Below, in pieces: positions 1-10,420 of a DNA stretch of 64,000 nucleotides; positions within the stretch are counted from its first letter, which is position 1, and each line of letters begins with the position of its first letter. The notes beneath the pieces are model-generated. The model did no database searches. It saw nothing but the letters and a program-made list of their open reading frames with translations, and was not told the DNA's origin. The position numbers and the translations under genes are program-made. This DNA comes from Channa striata (Eukaryota > Chordata > Actinopteri > Anabantiformes > Channidae): NCBI GenBank assembly GCA_033026295.1, contig CM065175.1, positions 26,082,875 through 26,146,874 of the forward strand, in the 5' to 3' direction.

Positions 1-770
1 TGAGCACTATCCATAGCAGAAAGCACATTTCCAACGCAGCACACCTGAAACATGCCACCAAACTCCCATGGCTTCTAACCTTAATCATAGGGTTGAGAAA
101 TTATTTGGCTGTTCAATTCCATATATGTATTGCAATTATTAAAAGCTTCATAGTCACAAATCCAAAAGTTAATTAACTTAAAACCAATGCGGTAATAAAG
201 TCCTTGACGTGATCCTCTGTGTGAGCATAAATAACAACCCAAAGGACGAGTGTTTATGTGGTGTGTATTGGCAAGTGAAGACATAAAGCTCAGCACATTT
301 GTACAACACGGGTGAATGAACAAGCACCTCATATGTTTTGAAAAAGCAGAATTTTTGATAAGTGTTAAATTCCGTCGTGTATTAATTCCCAAATCTGATT
401 AACCGTTATACACTTTACAAAACGAAACCTGTGCTAGGTAAGGGGTCATTGCCTGTTTGAAATTACAAGGTGTTGAAAACAAATGCACAGCAACCACGAG
501 ACAGCTCTGCCTACAATCTGTTAACATCTTTCTATTCCGGGATCATGAGATATTCATTAGTTAGATGACACAGCCAACTGGGTGCTGAGATGTAATGTGC
601 AGCTCTAAAATTAGAAGAGGACTAGCACAAGCCCAACAAACTGGCACTAATTAGGCCTCTCAAGGGGCCTTTAAATTGAGGTCTCTGTCCTTGAGTGTCC
701 CAATGGGTGTTTCCACAGTGCAGAATAACTCACAGTCGATAGAAAGACCTCTTTCACCTTTTCCTTGGCT
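1..770. other. 3' flank of lingo4, no gene seen
   Basis: This stretch lies downstream of the lingo4 stop codon (the gene is on the minus strand) and probably contains its 3' UTR. I found no canonical AATAAA or ATTAAA on the minus strand here, so the cleavage site may be outside the window. The part from about 540 to 690 has several homeodomain-type TAAT/ATTA cores and could be a conserved non-coding element, but this cannot be tested from one sequence. Confidence 0.4.
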
Positions 771-2588
771 TTAGATTAGTTTCATGGTGAACCTGCCGCC
801 GTCCCCACCTTCTCCTCCCCCTCCACCCATTGAAGACCGAGGAACAAAGTCAATGGTTGCTGTGTGCTTTATCTGACCTTTGCTCTGGCTCCAGAAAAAC
901 ATGAAGACAAAACAGATAGCCACTGAGCTAAGAAAAGACAAGAAGCCCATGGTGGTGGCGATAACCAGGGTCTTTGCGTCAAATGGGTACGGCTTGGCCA
1001 TCTGAGCTGAGGAGTTGGCAGCTTGGGTGTTTGAAGGCTCTACCCAGCCCTTCTCTGAGAAGAAAGGCAAAGTTCGATTATGTGGGAGTCCCTTCACATA
1101 CAGTCCGACAGTCCGGCTGTCATTGCCAGCTGCATTACCCGCCAAGCACTGGTATGTGCCACTGTCCTGAACTTGGGCATAACGCACTTCTAGAGTGCCA
1201 TTTGGCAAAGCTCTGATTCGTCCAGTTGAAGAAACCACATTCTTATGAGACGAGATCCAGGTGATAGATGGCAATGGATCGCCATCAGCCTCACAAGAGA
1301 AGAGAATTGTAGTGCCCTCTTCTACTCTTGCTTCCTGTGGTCTACCATCCTTGATGCGAGCGGGGCGGCAGGTAAACAATCTTGGGAGCTCCTTCTCAGA
1401 AAAGTCTCTGAATTCACGCTGCTTCACTGCATCAGGGGACAAACAAGTGGGCTGATGTCCATCAAAGTTCAACCGCAATCTGCGGCGGACCACCCAGAGA
1501 AGCCGGCAGTCACACGCTAGGGGATTCCCATCCAATCTCAACACCTGAAGGTTCCCCACCGAGTGGAAGACACTCTCCTCCAGTGTAGTGAGCTGGTTGG
1601 ATGTCACATTAAGCATGCGAAAGAAGGCCAGTCCCCTAAAGGCCCCGGGCTCTATTCGTAGCAGGCTCCCCCCTGCTAGGTGTAACTCTTGGAGTCTCAA
1701 GAGGTCCCCTAGCAGATTACTTTGGATAACAGTGATGGGGTTGTACGACAGGTCCAGGAAGCGCAGATAGACCAGGTGGCGAAGTGCTGAGTAAGGAACC
1801 ACACTTAGGTTGCAGTTGCTGATAACAAGGGAGGTCAGATTAAGACCGATCAGGCTGTTGCTTGCCACAGTATCCAGTGATGGCCAGTTTGCAATCGTGA
1901 GGCTGCGCAAGCGGTGGAGCCGGCGGAAACCATTGTTGGGCAGGGTAGAAATTGTGGCAAGGCGTAGTATGCGAAGACGAGTGAGGCTCTGGAGCTGGGA
2001 CAATGCCTCAGAGGGAATTGAGGTCAGGTTACTGCGGTCTATGTTGAGCTCTTGCAGATTCTGCAGACCAAAGAAAGCTCTCTGTGAGATGAACACTAAG
2101 TCGTTCTCTCCAGCTTCTAGCGTTTGCAGGTTTACCATTTCTTTGAATGTAAAGTCCAGGAAGACCAGAATCTCATTCTGACTTAAATCCAGGAAGCGTA
2201 GACTGGAGAGGCCAGAAAACACTCCAACTGGCATAATCTTGAGACGGTTGTTTTTAATCCGAAGTGTCCGGAGACTCTGTAGCCCCTGGAAAGCCTCCAC
2301 CTCAATCATGGAGATTATATTATCACTGAGGTCCAACTCTTGAAGTTGCTGGAGGCCTGAGAACTGGCGGCGCCCTACAGTCTTAATCTTATTTTGGGAC
2401 AAATCCAAACGCCTGGCATCGCTGGAAAAGCCCTCTGGCACCGAGTTCAAATGCTTGCCAGAGCAGATCACTTCTTTCGCCTCGGGCCGACAGACACAGC
2501 GTGGAGGACAGCTTCCCGCAGAAACTCCCAGTCCAAACTGGAGCACGATGCTCCACGCCCCCCATCGGACGACTGATTCCACATACAT
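771..2588 (-). CDS. lingo4: LINGO family LRR-Ig transmembrane protein (LINGO4-like)
   Basis: Single large coding exon of 605 codons, ending in TAA at 771-773. LINGO proteins are type I neuronal membrane proteins; LINGO1 is a Nogo-receptor co-receptor that limits myelination and axon growth, while LINGO4 is less well characterised. Visible order: hydrophobic signal peptide (residues 1-25), LRRNT cysteines (C27, C31, C33, C42), about 12 leucine-rich repeats (55-355), LRRCT starting at NPLACDCRLLW (355-408), one Ig I-set domain (C432, W444, C481 in DSGTYQC), N-glycosylation sequons, a transmembrane helix (about 541-566) and a short cytoplasmic tail with a Gly-rich insert (588-598) ending in TMKLI. 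Length fits the family (about 590-620 aa). Assignment to LINGO4 rests on the tail (KGxIKHxxTxDFV), the VFLD...LVF stretch and ctsk synteny; whether it is the teleost a or b copy is not decided. The start may lie five codons further upstream through a 5' exon. Confidence 0.93.
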   Translation of the reverse strand: MYVESVVRWGAWSIVLQFGLGVSAGSCPPRCVCRPEAKEVICSGKHLNSVPEGFSSDARRLDLSQNKIKTVGRRQFSGLQQLQELDLSDNIISMIEVEAFQGLQSLRTLRIKNNRLKIMPVGVFSGLSSLRFLDLSQNEILVFLDFTFKEMVNLQTLEAGENDLVFISQRAFFGLQNLQELNIDRSNLTSIPSEALSQLQSLTRLRILRLATISTLPNNGFRRLHRLRSLTIANWPSLDTVASNSLIGLNLTSLVISNCNLSVVPYSALRHLVYLRFLDLSYNPITVIQSNLLGDLLRLQELHLAGGSLLRIEPGAFRGLAFFRMLNVTSNQLTTLEESVFHSVGNLQVLRLDGNPLACDCRLLWVVRRRLRLNFDGHQPTCLSPDAVKQREFRDFSEKELPRLFTCRPARIKDGRPQEARVEEGTTILFSCEADGDPLPSITWISSHKNVVSSTGRIRALPNGTLEVRYAQVQDSGTYQCLAGNAAGNDSRTVGLYVKGLPHNRTLPFFSEKGWVEPSNTQAANSSAQMAKPYPFDAKTLVIATTMGFLSFLSSVAICFVFMFFWSQSKGQIKHTATIDFVPRSSMGGGGGEGGDGGRFTMKLI

Positions 2589-2757
2589 CTTACCTCCAGC
2601 CTGGGAAGAGATCCATACATAAAAACTAGCTCAGACCCAGAAATGTGTTAAATATGCAGTGGTTTAATTAAATATTTTCCAAAAAGATGTACAGTTAATT
2701 CCCAAACCAGAGACAACATAATGTACAGAATCTGTTTTCTTTTTTGTTTAAACTTAC

Positions 2758-2873
2758 CATTTCAGTCTCAGGGTGCAGATTTTCATAACCAGTGGCAGTC
2801 AAGTTGGAATCAGATTTGAGTTAGGTCCTCTGTAGAGATGTGGTTCTGTCAGTAACATGCTCTTTAAAGTGGC
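2758..2873 (-). other. lingo4: predicted lingo4 5' exon ending in the likely start codon
   Basis: On the minus strand an acceptor (pyrimidine run then CACCCAG, AG at 2875-2874) and a strong donor (ATG|GTAAGTTT, GT at 2757-2756) bracket a 116-nt exon whose last three bases are ATG (2760-2758). The main exon has an acceptor TCTTCCCAG just before 2600. Joining the two gives ATG GCT GGA GGT AAG ATG TAT, which enters the lingo4 frame and adds M-A-G-G-K before residue 1, for a 610-aa protein. The Kozak context is good (A at -3, G at +4). Human LINGO1 also has an AGG stretch just after a start Met near its N-terminus, as I recall it. A short upstream ORF is present in this exon. This is a splice-signal prediction without transcript support. 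Confidence 0.45.
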
Positions 2874-4935
2874 CTGGGTGTAACAGAGAAGCAGAAAAAC
2901 AAGTCTTAACATTTCAAAAAGCACAATGAGCAACTGCCCCCTTTTAGTCACATCCGTCAAACTGAAGTGAATGAGGCCGTGTGCTGCCGCTCTGACAGCT
3001 TCTCCAGACTAGAACAAACACAAGAAAATTGTTAAACTAGTTCATCCTCCAACTTTTAAGTGTCCCTGCTAATGGGAAACCAGGGCATACCAACTGAAAA
3101 CCAGAACAAATAAAACTTTCTGAACACTGTGTCCTGCTATGCATTTTAAATTATTCATTGTGAAGCAGCTGGTCTCCTGAAGGACAATGATTACATTAAC
3201 AACTCGGCGTTTAAATTAAATCCGGACACAGGTTTTGTGGTCCCAGATGGCTAAGTGACTCTTATTCTATACCCGTGAGTGACGTGTCATTTTCCCTTTG
3301 TGTCTGTGTGATATGTGAAAAAGACGTGCACGATTTGTCCGACAGCGTGTGTCAGCGTGAAGCAGATGTTACAGCTGCTGAGACTGGCCTACATGTCTGT
3401 ACCACAGACAACAAAATCCCTACTTAACTGATTATGAAAGAATATAGCAAACTTTTTATCCTTCTAACAGCGGAAAAAATCAATGCGAGCGGCACTTTAA
3501 TGCCCGTGGAAGTGTACACATCTGATCGGAAAAGCAAAATGAGTTCATCAAGCCTCCTGTGCAATGCTCTGATGGTGCCGGCGAGGCCTCAGTGTGACGG
3601 GGGCTTTGTCAGGCGTCTGGATTTAGGCGTGACGACTGGGGTCCGAGCCAGCAAGAGGCCTGAGGGAATAACAGGTTTAAAAACCAAATCATTAATTGGG
3701 GATTTAAAATAATAAACAACGTAGATAAATTAGGGCAAAGATGGTAAATGTAGATACGTTTTCCCATCCTTTACATTCTAAATCTACATGTGTCTGTTTT
3801 CCCTCCTCTGAAATATTGAGGGCTTGCAGCGTCCTGTTGTCTTTATGGTGTAGATTTGGTCGAGGATAGTCATTCCCCTGCATCATGTACGATCATATCA
3901 TCATCACTTCTAAAACCACTTAGCTGTCTTTCATTGTATTTTTGTTGTTGTTGTTAAATTACAGTTAAAGCCAAGTTCAACCATAATTATAATTGTTTTT
4001 AAAAAGGAAACATCCAAGCGGGGAAAACTTTTTCATAGGTTCAGTAAATTCTGTGGTTATTTATTTATTCAGTGTTTAATGTTGTTTAACTGTTTTTCTA
4101 CAGATACATTTAAAACAGCCTAAAACTTGTTAAATTTATTCAAACTAATTTTAACATTACTCTTGTATGCAGAGTTTTAGGGCAATGACACTGCACAAAA
4201 ACAGAATCTGCGTATTAGAAAAAATGCATATATTTTATTCATGGAATTTGTTTCTAATTAAATTTTTTTTATAATGTTAAAATTTAACAAAGTGATCCTT
4301 TAATTCCAGACATGAATGGAAGGAGTTTTGCTAAATTAGTCATCTGTACATCAGGACTGCGCTGTATTTCATATACAGTGCAAATTTCCCAGACATATAG
4401 CCTAGTGTTTTGGATTGAAACACTACCTATTACAATGATTGTGACTAATGGAGATTCACAATTAAGATAACGAGGTTAAAAAAAAAAGTCAATACCACTC
4501 AAGCAGAAAAAAATGTGTTCAAAATTAAATCAAATCCTGACTCACGAACATTAATATTGAATCAGACATTACACAACTTCAGCGATGATAAAACTGAGTA
4601 AAGTTTACAAGCGACTTGTTTTGGAGGAAAAAAAGCCCGCTGATCAAAAACACTGCACAGTGAAATATTACATTATTACATTATCCTGCCAGTGTCTGGC
4701 CTTGCCAACTACTGAGAAAGTATGAGAAATAAATTATGCATTTCCTGTCCAACAACTTCCACTCAGATCTGCTTGTATATGCAACAAAGCTGCCGCAGCC
4801 AGAAGAACAACACTTATTCGTAATGCAACACATACAGTGTCCCACAAATACCCAGAAGATTTAACCGACAGCACACGCACAGAAAAGTTCTGTTTACTCA
4901 AACCCAGCAAAAACTGTCCAAACACTTGAGTTTAC
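2874..4935 (-). other. predicted lingo4 intron 1, AT-rich
   Basis: No protein-coding signal was recognised on either strand. The part from about 3,900 to 4,700 is AT-rich. If the 5' exon near 5.0 kb is right, this is the first intron of lingo4. Confidence 0.4.
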
Positions 4936-5107
4936 CAAATGCCGAGGCGAGCGGAAGCTTCAGCGGCGGCAGCAGCTTTGTGCCCTCCGCCATCAAACGG
5001 CTTCCAGAGCGCGGGCGCGTCCTCGCGGCAGCGACAGTCCCAGAGCTGCACGGACTCTGTCTCATGCCTGCTCTTATAGCGGCTGGCTGACTGGGAGAGC
5101 TGAGTCA
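4936..5107 (-). promoter_or_regulatory. lingo4: candidate lingo4 promoter and first exon
   Basis: On the minus strand a TATA-type box TATAAG (5078-5073) lies upstream of a GC- and CpG-rich stretch ending in a splice donor ATTTG|GTAAAC (GT at 4935-4934). That gives a first exon of roughly 4,936-5,048. A consensus AP-1 site TGAGTCA lies at 5,101-5,107, about 23 bp from the TATA box. The exon contains an ATG followed by an open frame to the donor, which would act as an upstream ORF or leader. The distance to lingo4 (2.3 kb) and matching orientation make it the best candidate promoter, but a different minus-strand transcript is possible. Confidence 0.45.
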
Positions 5108-7920
5108 CGACCCAGCACTTGTGCTCTGAGATTCCCAGGATTCGTGTTGGAATGATGTCACCGAGTGCACACGCAGCAGACAGGCTTTTTATCCAACGTT
5201 GGGCTTCAACTAGTGGGGAGGTTTCCTGAAGTAAGCCGACACTTACACTGCTTGATTTAAATCTACTGATCTTGTTGAGTTTTAGTTTCCCTCCTCTGTC
5301 TCATGTTTCTCTCAGACTTTCTCCTCATTGCATAAAAAAATTCAAAAACCAAATCAAATTGTGAACAAACTGATCACATTTTTGTGTAATAAATGGGTGG
5401 GGCTGTCATCCCCCCTCGTACCCCGAACCTGCTTGTGAGAGACCGAGAATGGCAGGTGTGTGGTATCTGAGGCGGGTGAGCTGTCAGTTGCTGAGCCCCT
5501 CCAGCCAATCAGGGGTCAGGATCACTCCTCGCCTGTGTCTCCGGACACATCATAAAGCTACAGTCCGCGGTCAAAGGTCGCAACCCTGAGTCACGGCCAG
5601 GATAGACACAGTCTGTCAAACTGCAAACTCGGGAAATGCATGTATTTGTAGTCTGGCCGTCTATTTCTCAGCCTGCTCGGACTGCAGCTGCGTAAGTGTC
5701 CCATTACAGTGATAATTACGGTAACTATTTTCTGTCGGGCACAGCCGCTTGTTGTTTCTATTAATGACGCAGTTTTAAATGGGAGTGAACGACTCACGGA
5801 GAAACAGAACGAGTGATCCCTCTGTGTTTTCCATTATGATACATAGCTGATATTCATAGACACAATTTAAATCAGAAGTTAGCCCAGAAAATATCAAGCA
5901 ATGAAAAACAAACAAAAACAAAAAAAACAACACAAAAATAAAAACACTTCCTAATATAGGTTCTTACATTTAAATACCTACAAATAACGGGCCAACGTGA
6001 TTCACTGTGTGTCTGAGCTCAGTGTGTAAATTCACGATGATGATCTGAGAGTTAACATACCTCTTACTGAAAATTCTGCCAGCGATGTTGGAGACACAGC
6101 GAAAACTAGGTCTCGACTATGGCCCTGACGGCAAGCCTGGGATGTTACGGCCCATTTCTACAAAGTGATTATAGGAACAAGGCCAGGGGTCTATGTTGTG
6201 TTTGATTCTGTAATTAACTTTGTTTCTGTGGCTCATATCTAAAGCATATTTCTTCTGATAATAATTTCTTTGAATATGTATTAGAGAATCAAACCATGGC
6301 TTTTTAATAGAAGTTAAATTCTACATCCGGCTTCTTCTATATCATACATCAATTTCTGTCCACTGATCAATTGTAATTCCATTTAGTAATAAAGGACAAG
6401 GAGGCCTCTCCATCTGCTTGGATCTGCTTCCTTTGTCCATGTCTGACCAGAGTCTGGAAAATACGATTGAGTAACATGGAGCTGCCATTTAAAGTCCCTG
6501 CAGAAACCTCTCACTCTCCCCAGGCTGATAACCGACTCTTACCTAATAAAGCGTCACAAAGCCAAAGTGCAAACAATGTGAGAGCCAGTGGGGTGTGACG
6601 TCTCCTCAGAGCTGAAACAGGCTTTTTGGACCAAGTCCCACTGTCGCTTAATTCTTTGAAACAAGTCATCTCCCCCCGACTGGGCTCGGTTTGCCCTCTC
6701 CGCTCTGTAATCACACAAAACTCATCAAGTCTCCCCGCCCGGGCCCTTTATCGCCTTACATCAATCTGTGGCCAGTTGCCACCCTGTGTTAAAATTAGGA
6801 CTTTCTTCAGCGAACGCAGCTGCCGGTTTGGTCTCCGCAGTTGTCTCGCATGTGTTCACTCTTTGTGATTCTCAACCCAAAATACTCGATCCAGACACTC
6901 CGCTCAAGTCGAGGCGTTTTTCACATTCGCCTGATCACCAAACTTCTAACTCGGCCAAGTCCTACGCTGAATGATGATGCTGGTCGTTACCTTTTTGCTA
7001 TGTGGCCAGAAGCAAAGAGGAGGCGAGACTCTTTATTTCTCACGTGTATTATGACTTCATCAGAACCATCTCTGAGCTCAGGTCTCTAAGTTTCACCTGT
7101 TACTCGGTGACAGACAGCGTGTGCCGGGTCTGAGCTGAAGACCTGAGGGGAAATCACCCTTTGCACCAGGTGCGTTAAACAAGAACACGACCTCATACTT
7201 GTTGCCGTCGAGTTTGGAACGCCCCGAGCCGAGCGGCCCATCTGACAGAGAATGCACGTTCTGAGCCCGGCTGGGTTTTCCGACACTCGTTGAAGTGCTA
7301 TTTTTAGCTTGTCACTGTGAGAAAGACAAGAGCCCGGCTCCAATCCCCAATTAGAGCGGCTGGAACAAAACAACAGTGCAGGGATCACCGAGCGTCAGCT
7401 TGTGTCTCTGCACTTTTGAGAGTGATTTTCTCTGTGCGGTGCTGGTGCTGGTGCTGGTGTTTGTGGGTTTTTTTCATGTGCTTCTGGCACCTGCTGCAGC
7501 ATGACAGCCCCTGAGACCTCCTGCATGCAAGCAGCAAATATGAAAAGGTTTGCTGGCAGAACTTCAGCTGTCGGGTGCAGAGCCGGAAAACAAAACTCTC
7601 CTGGTCTTTTCCCCCGTGAGTTTGTCTGGGGAAGGATTTGCAAACAAGCTCACGTCGAGAGATAAAGAAATACCGAGGAAGGAACGTGAGACGTTTTCCC
7701 CTCACAAAACGATGCATATTCAAACATGGCGGTGAGCTGTAACAAGACAGGCTGGAGCCAGCGGCACAGCAGCACTCGCTCGTGCAACGCAGGGTGAAAA
7801 CGAAATGACTCAGCACGGTCGGCGTTAACGTTAGTGAGGCGAACTGCCGTAACTCGCTTCACCTTTCACCGCATGTGGGCGTGGTCTCACGAATGCTAGT
7901 GATGTCTTTACACTCGTGTC
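5108..7920. other. intergenic, no gene recognised
   Basis: Short open frames occur on both strands, but none has recognisable domain sequence or paired splice signals. A short (GGTGCT)n run lies near 7,440-7,460. Confidence 0.5.
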
Positions 7921-8527
7921 TTACATTTACATTTAGTCATTTGAAAGACGCCTTTATCCAAAACGACTTACAGAGTAATTTGTAATTCTTCTTTGTGATT
8001 GCAGATTATACAATAAATATATAATATTACAAATAATATGAACACTTATTGTTTGTTTAAATAATATAATTAATTTCATTTATTAGCAAACTGCAATGCC
8101 CCGTTGACAGGGGCTCCCAACATGCATCACATAATTTCCAGATGGTTCACAATGCAGCAGCACGTCTCGTTTTAAATCAGGCATAAAATATGAATTATGT
8201 CCCACCACTGGCTTCCTGTAGCCTGTAGAGGTTCAAAGCTCTGACTCTCACCTCAACAGCACCTGCATTTACCTGAATTCAGTCGTCCCGGTCTACAATC
8301 CTGCTCTGCCATGAAACGGCGTTTGGTGGTCCCACCGCCACACAACACACCAAGCCGTGACCCACGATGGTGGAACAAGCTACCAAACCTTTACTCCAAA
8401 TAAGACCCGCTAAAACCCGAACTCTTCTGCAGCTTCCTATGCGCTTAAATCCTATTTGATCTCTAAAAGATGCCTCCATAAATCGCTTTGGATAAAAGCA
8501 CCTGCCAGTGGCTAAATGTAAATTAAA
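7921..8527. repeat. degenerate interspersed repeat with inverted ends
   Basis: The left end (about 7,922-7,975) reads ATTTACATTTAGTCATTT followed by a TTTATCCAAAACGACTTACA motif. The right end (about 8,465-8,527) carries the same motif inverted (TCGCTTTGGATAAAAGCACC ... TAAATGTAAAT). This motif is widespread in teleost interspersed repeats. The interior (8,100-8,460) has stop-filled segments reminiscent of the C-terminal part of a non-LTR retrotransposon ORF. It is decayed and non-functional; the exact family is not assigned. Confidence 0.6.
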
Positions 8528-8734
8528 CATAATGCAAAGTGGTCAATAAACAGTATATTAACACCACGAAAAAGCAGGATAAGAAAAAGAAAACATTGTT
8601 TTTATTTCATTCAGATTATTTCAGCAATTTACTAATTGTTCTGCAACCCTGTCCCCATGAAACGACATTTACTTTTTTTTTGTTCCACACAGACTAATTT
8701 AAATAATAATGAGCGGATCCTCCAACCATCCATT

Positions 8735-8875
8735 ATCTATAATCTCCTGTTGTTCAGGGAAGCTGCGGTTAGAAGAGACGGTGGGTTAGAGTCACCAGGT
8801 AACCTAACTGTATGTGTTTGGGTTGTGGAAAGAACATGCAAAGTCCAGACCGAAAGGCCCAGCCACGATATTGTG
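8735..8875. repeat. fragment of a common fish interspersed repeat
   Basis: The segment GAGTCACCAGGTAACCTAAC, followed by GAACATGCAAAGTCCAGAC and AAAGGCCCAGCC, matches the pattern of a repeat seen throughout teleost genomes (as I recall it). It is the opposite orientation of the element at 20,118-20,345. Boundaries are approximate. Confidence 0.5.
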
Positions 8876-10194
8876 GTAACGAGGTAGTTGGAACCACTCG
8901 ACCGCGTCCACATGCAGCCTGCTGCTGGATTGTGATTTCTGTCGTTTCTGCAGTGCCGTAGACGGCGAGGACATGTTTTTAATTTCTGTTTCCACCAACT
9001 TAAAAACATGTTGACACGAAAATATTGGTGAAATAATCACAGACAACATGTTTTAATATGTCTCAGCTCTTACACTTGTACTGTAGGAAACCATTTAACT
9101 GGAACCACCCTAGTTAAAAAGTGACCATCAGTTGTTAGAAGATAATGAAGGTGGTGGTGGAGCAATAGAAGTTCTTCATATACACATCACGTAATCTTTA
9201 CGTCCGAATGTAGTTGACATAGTTGAGATAAAAACACTGTGACAGTGGCATTATTTTTATTAGAGTTTGCCTTTGAGGACACACAATTTTACTCCTTTTT
9301 ATGACTCTGCTTTTAAAGGTTTTCATGACATTTTGTCTGATTTATGATCATTTACAGTGGTTCTGTGTGTAGCTGTATGCGTGATGTATGGAGACTTTTC
9401 TTTTGTTCCATTTTACCGTCACTCACATGCTACATAAACAATATATTTTTTCTTTCTTTTTAAAAAGTTGCTGGCTCTTCTTCATCCGTGCACACTGCCA
9501 GGTATATTTATGCATAATCGTTATATACGTGTGAGAATATAATCCCGTTTGTAACGGAGAGAGAGGCAGAAGCGCTAACAGTGGCTTTGATCATTTACAC
9601 CCACTAGAGGAAGTGGGTCACGGTGACAGATCCACTCACATCGGTCCTGCTTCACATTGTGTCGGGTAAAGAGAGTTAAGATTCTGCTCGACATCATGCA
9701 AAGTGCACCGTCTGCAATATTAATAATAGCACAAATAAATGAGGGAAGGGAATTAGTCTCAGTGCAGCGCCCACAGGACGTGATGTGACGAATGAGGTCG
9801 GCTCAGCTAACAGAAACGATGCGCTCGGTCCATCAGCGTCTATCTGAGCGATGACGGGAGGTCACGGATTTAAGAGGGAGATCGCTGATGATACAGGGTT
9901 TTTAAACTGGAACAGGTTTTGATCAAAACACTCATGAAACCAATTCCAGGCAGCAACACATTTGGACTGCACGCTGTAGACAACTGCAACCAACTCCTCA
10001 TTAAATGTGAGACAGAACATTTGTCGTGTCACAAGATGTGGAGAAAAAAATGTCACTTTGGAAAAAAGAAACACGTAAAAGCTGCTGCCAGTGATTTTTT
10101 TTTTTTACAAAAACACATTTGTTTTTGCAGTTTAGCCAGAAGACATGATGAAAAAAGAAGCGTGGAGTTGATTTTTCAGATCACTGAATGAAAC
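8876..10194. other. intergenic, no gene recognised
   Basis: Nothing beyond AT-rich non-coding sequence with short chance frames. Confidence 0.5.
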
Positions 10195-10420
10195 AATGAG
10201 GTGAAAAACGGAGGGAAAGGGGCGTATAATGAGAAACAGAAGGGAAACAATTTAGAGGAAAAAAGAGGTAAAAAACGAAGAAGGTGAAAAGGGACATAAA
10301 GAAACGGAGGAGAAAAGAGATGGTGAGGGAATTAGAGGATGAAGGAGGGAAATGGAAGGTAAAAGAGAAGAAAGGAAGCAGTAGATAGAAAACAGGAGCA
10401 TCACAGAGGAAAAGAGAATT
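10195..10420 (+). repeat. purine-rich tract
   Basis: About 225 bp with the plus strand overwhelmingly A and G (GGAGGAGAAAAGAGATGG type) and few pyrimidines. It is a degenerate polypurine tract rather than an exact tandem repeat. The minus-strand open frame through it codes a Ser/Leu/Phe-rich low-complexity string and is not credible as a gene. Confidence 0.6.
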
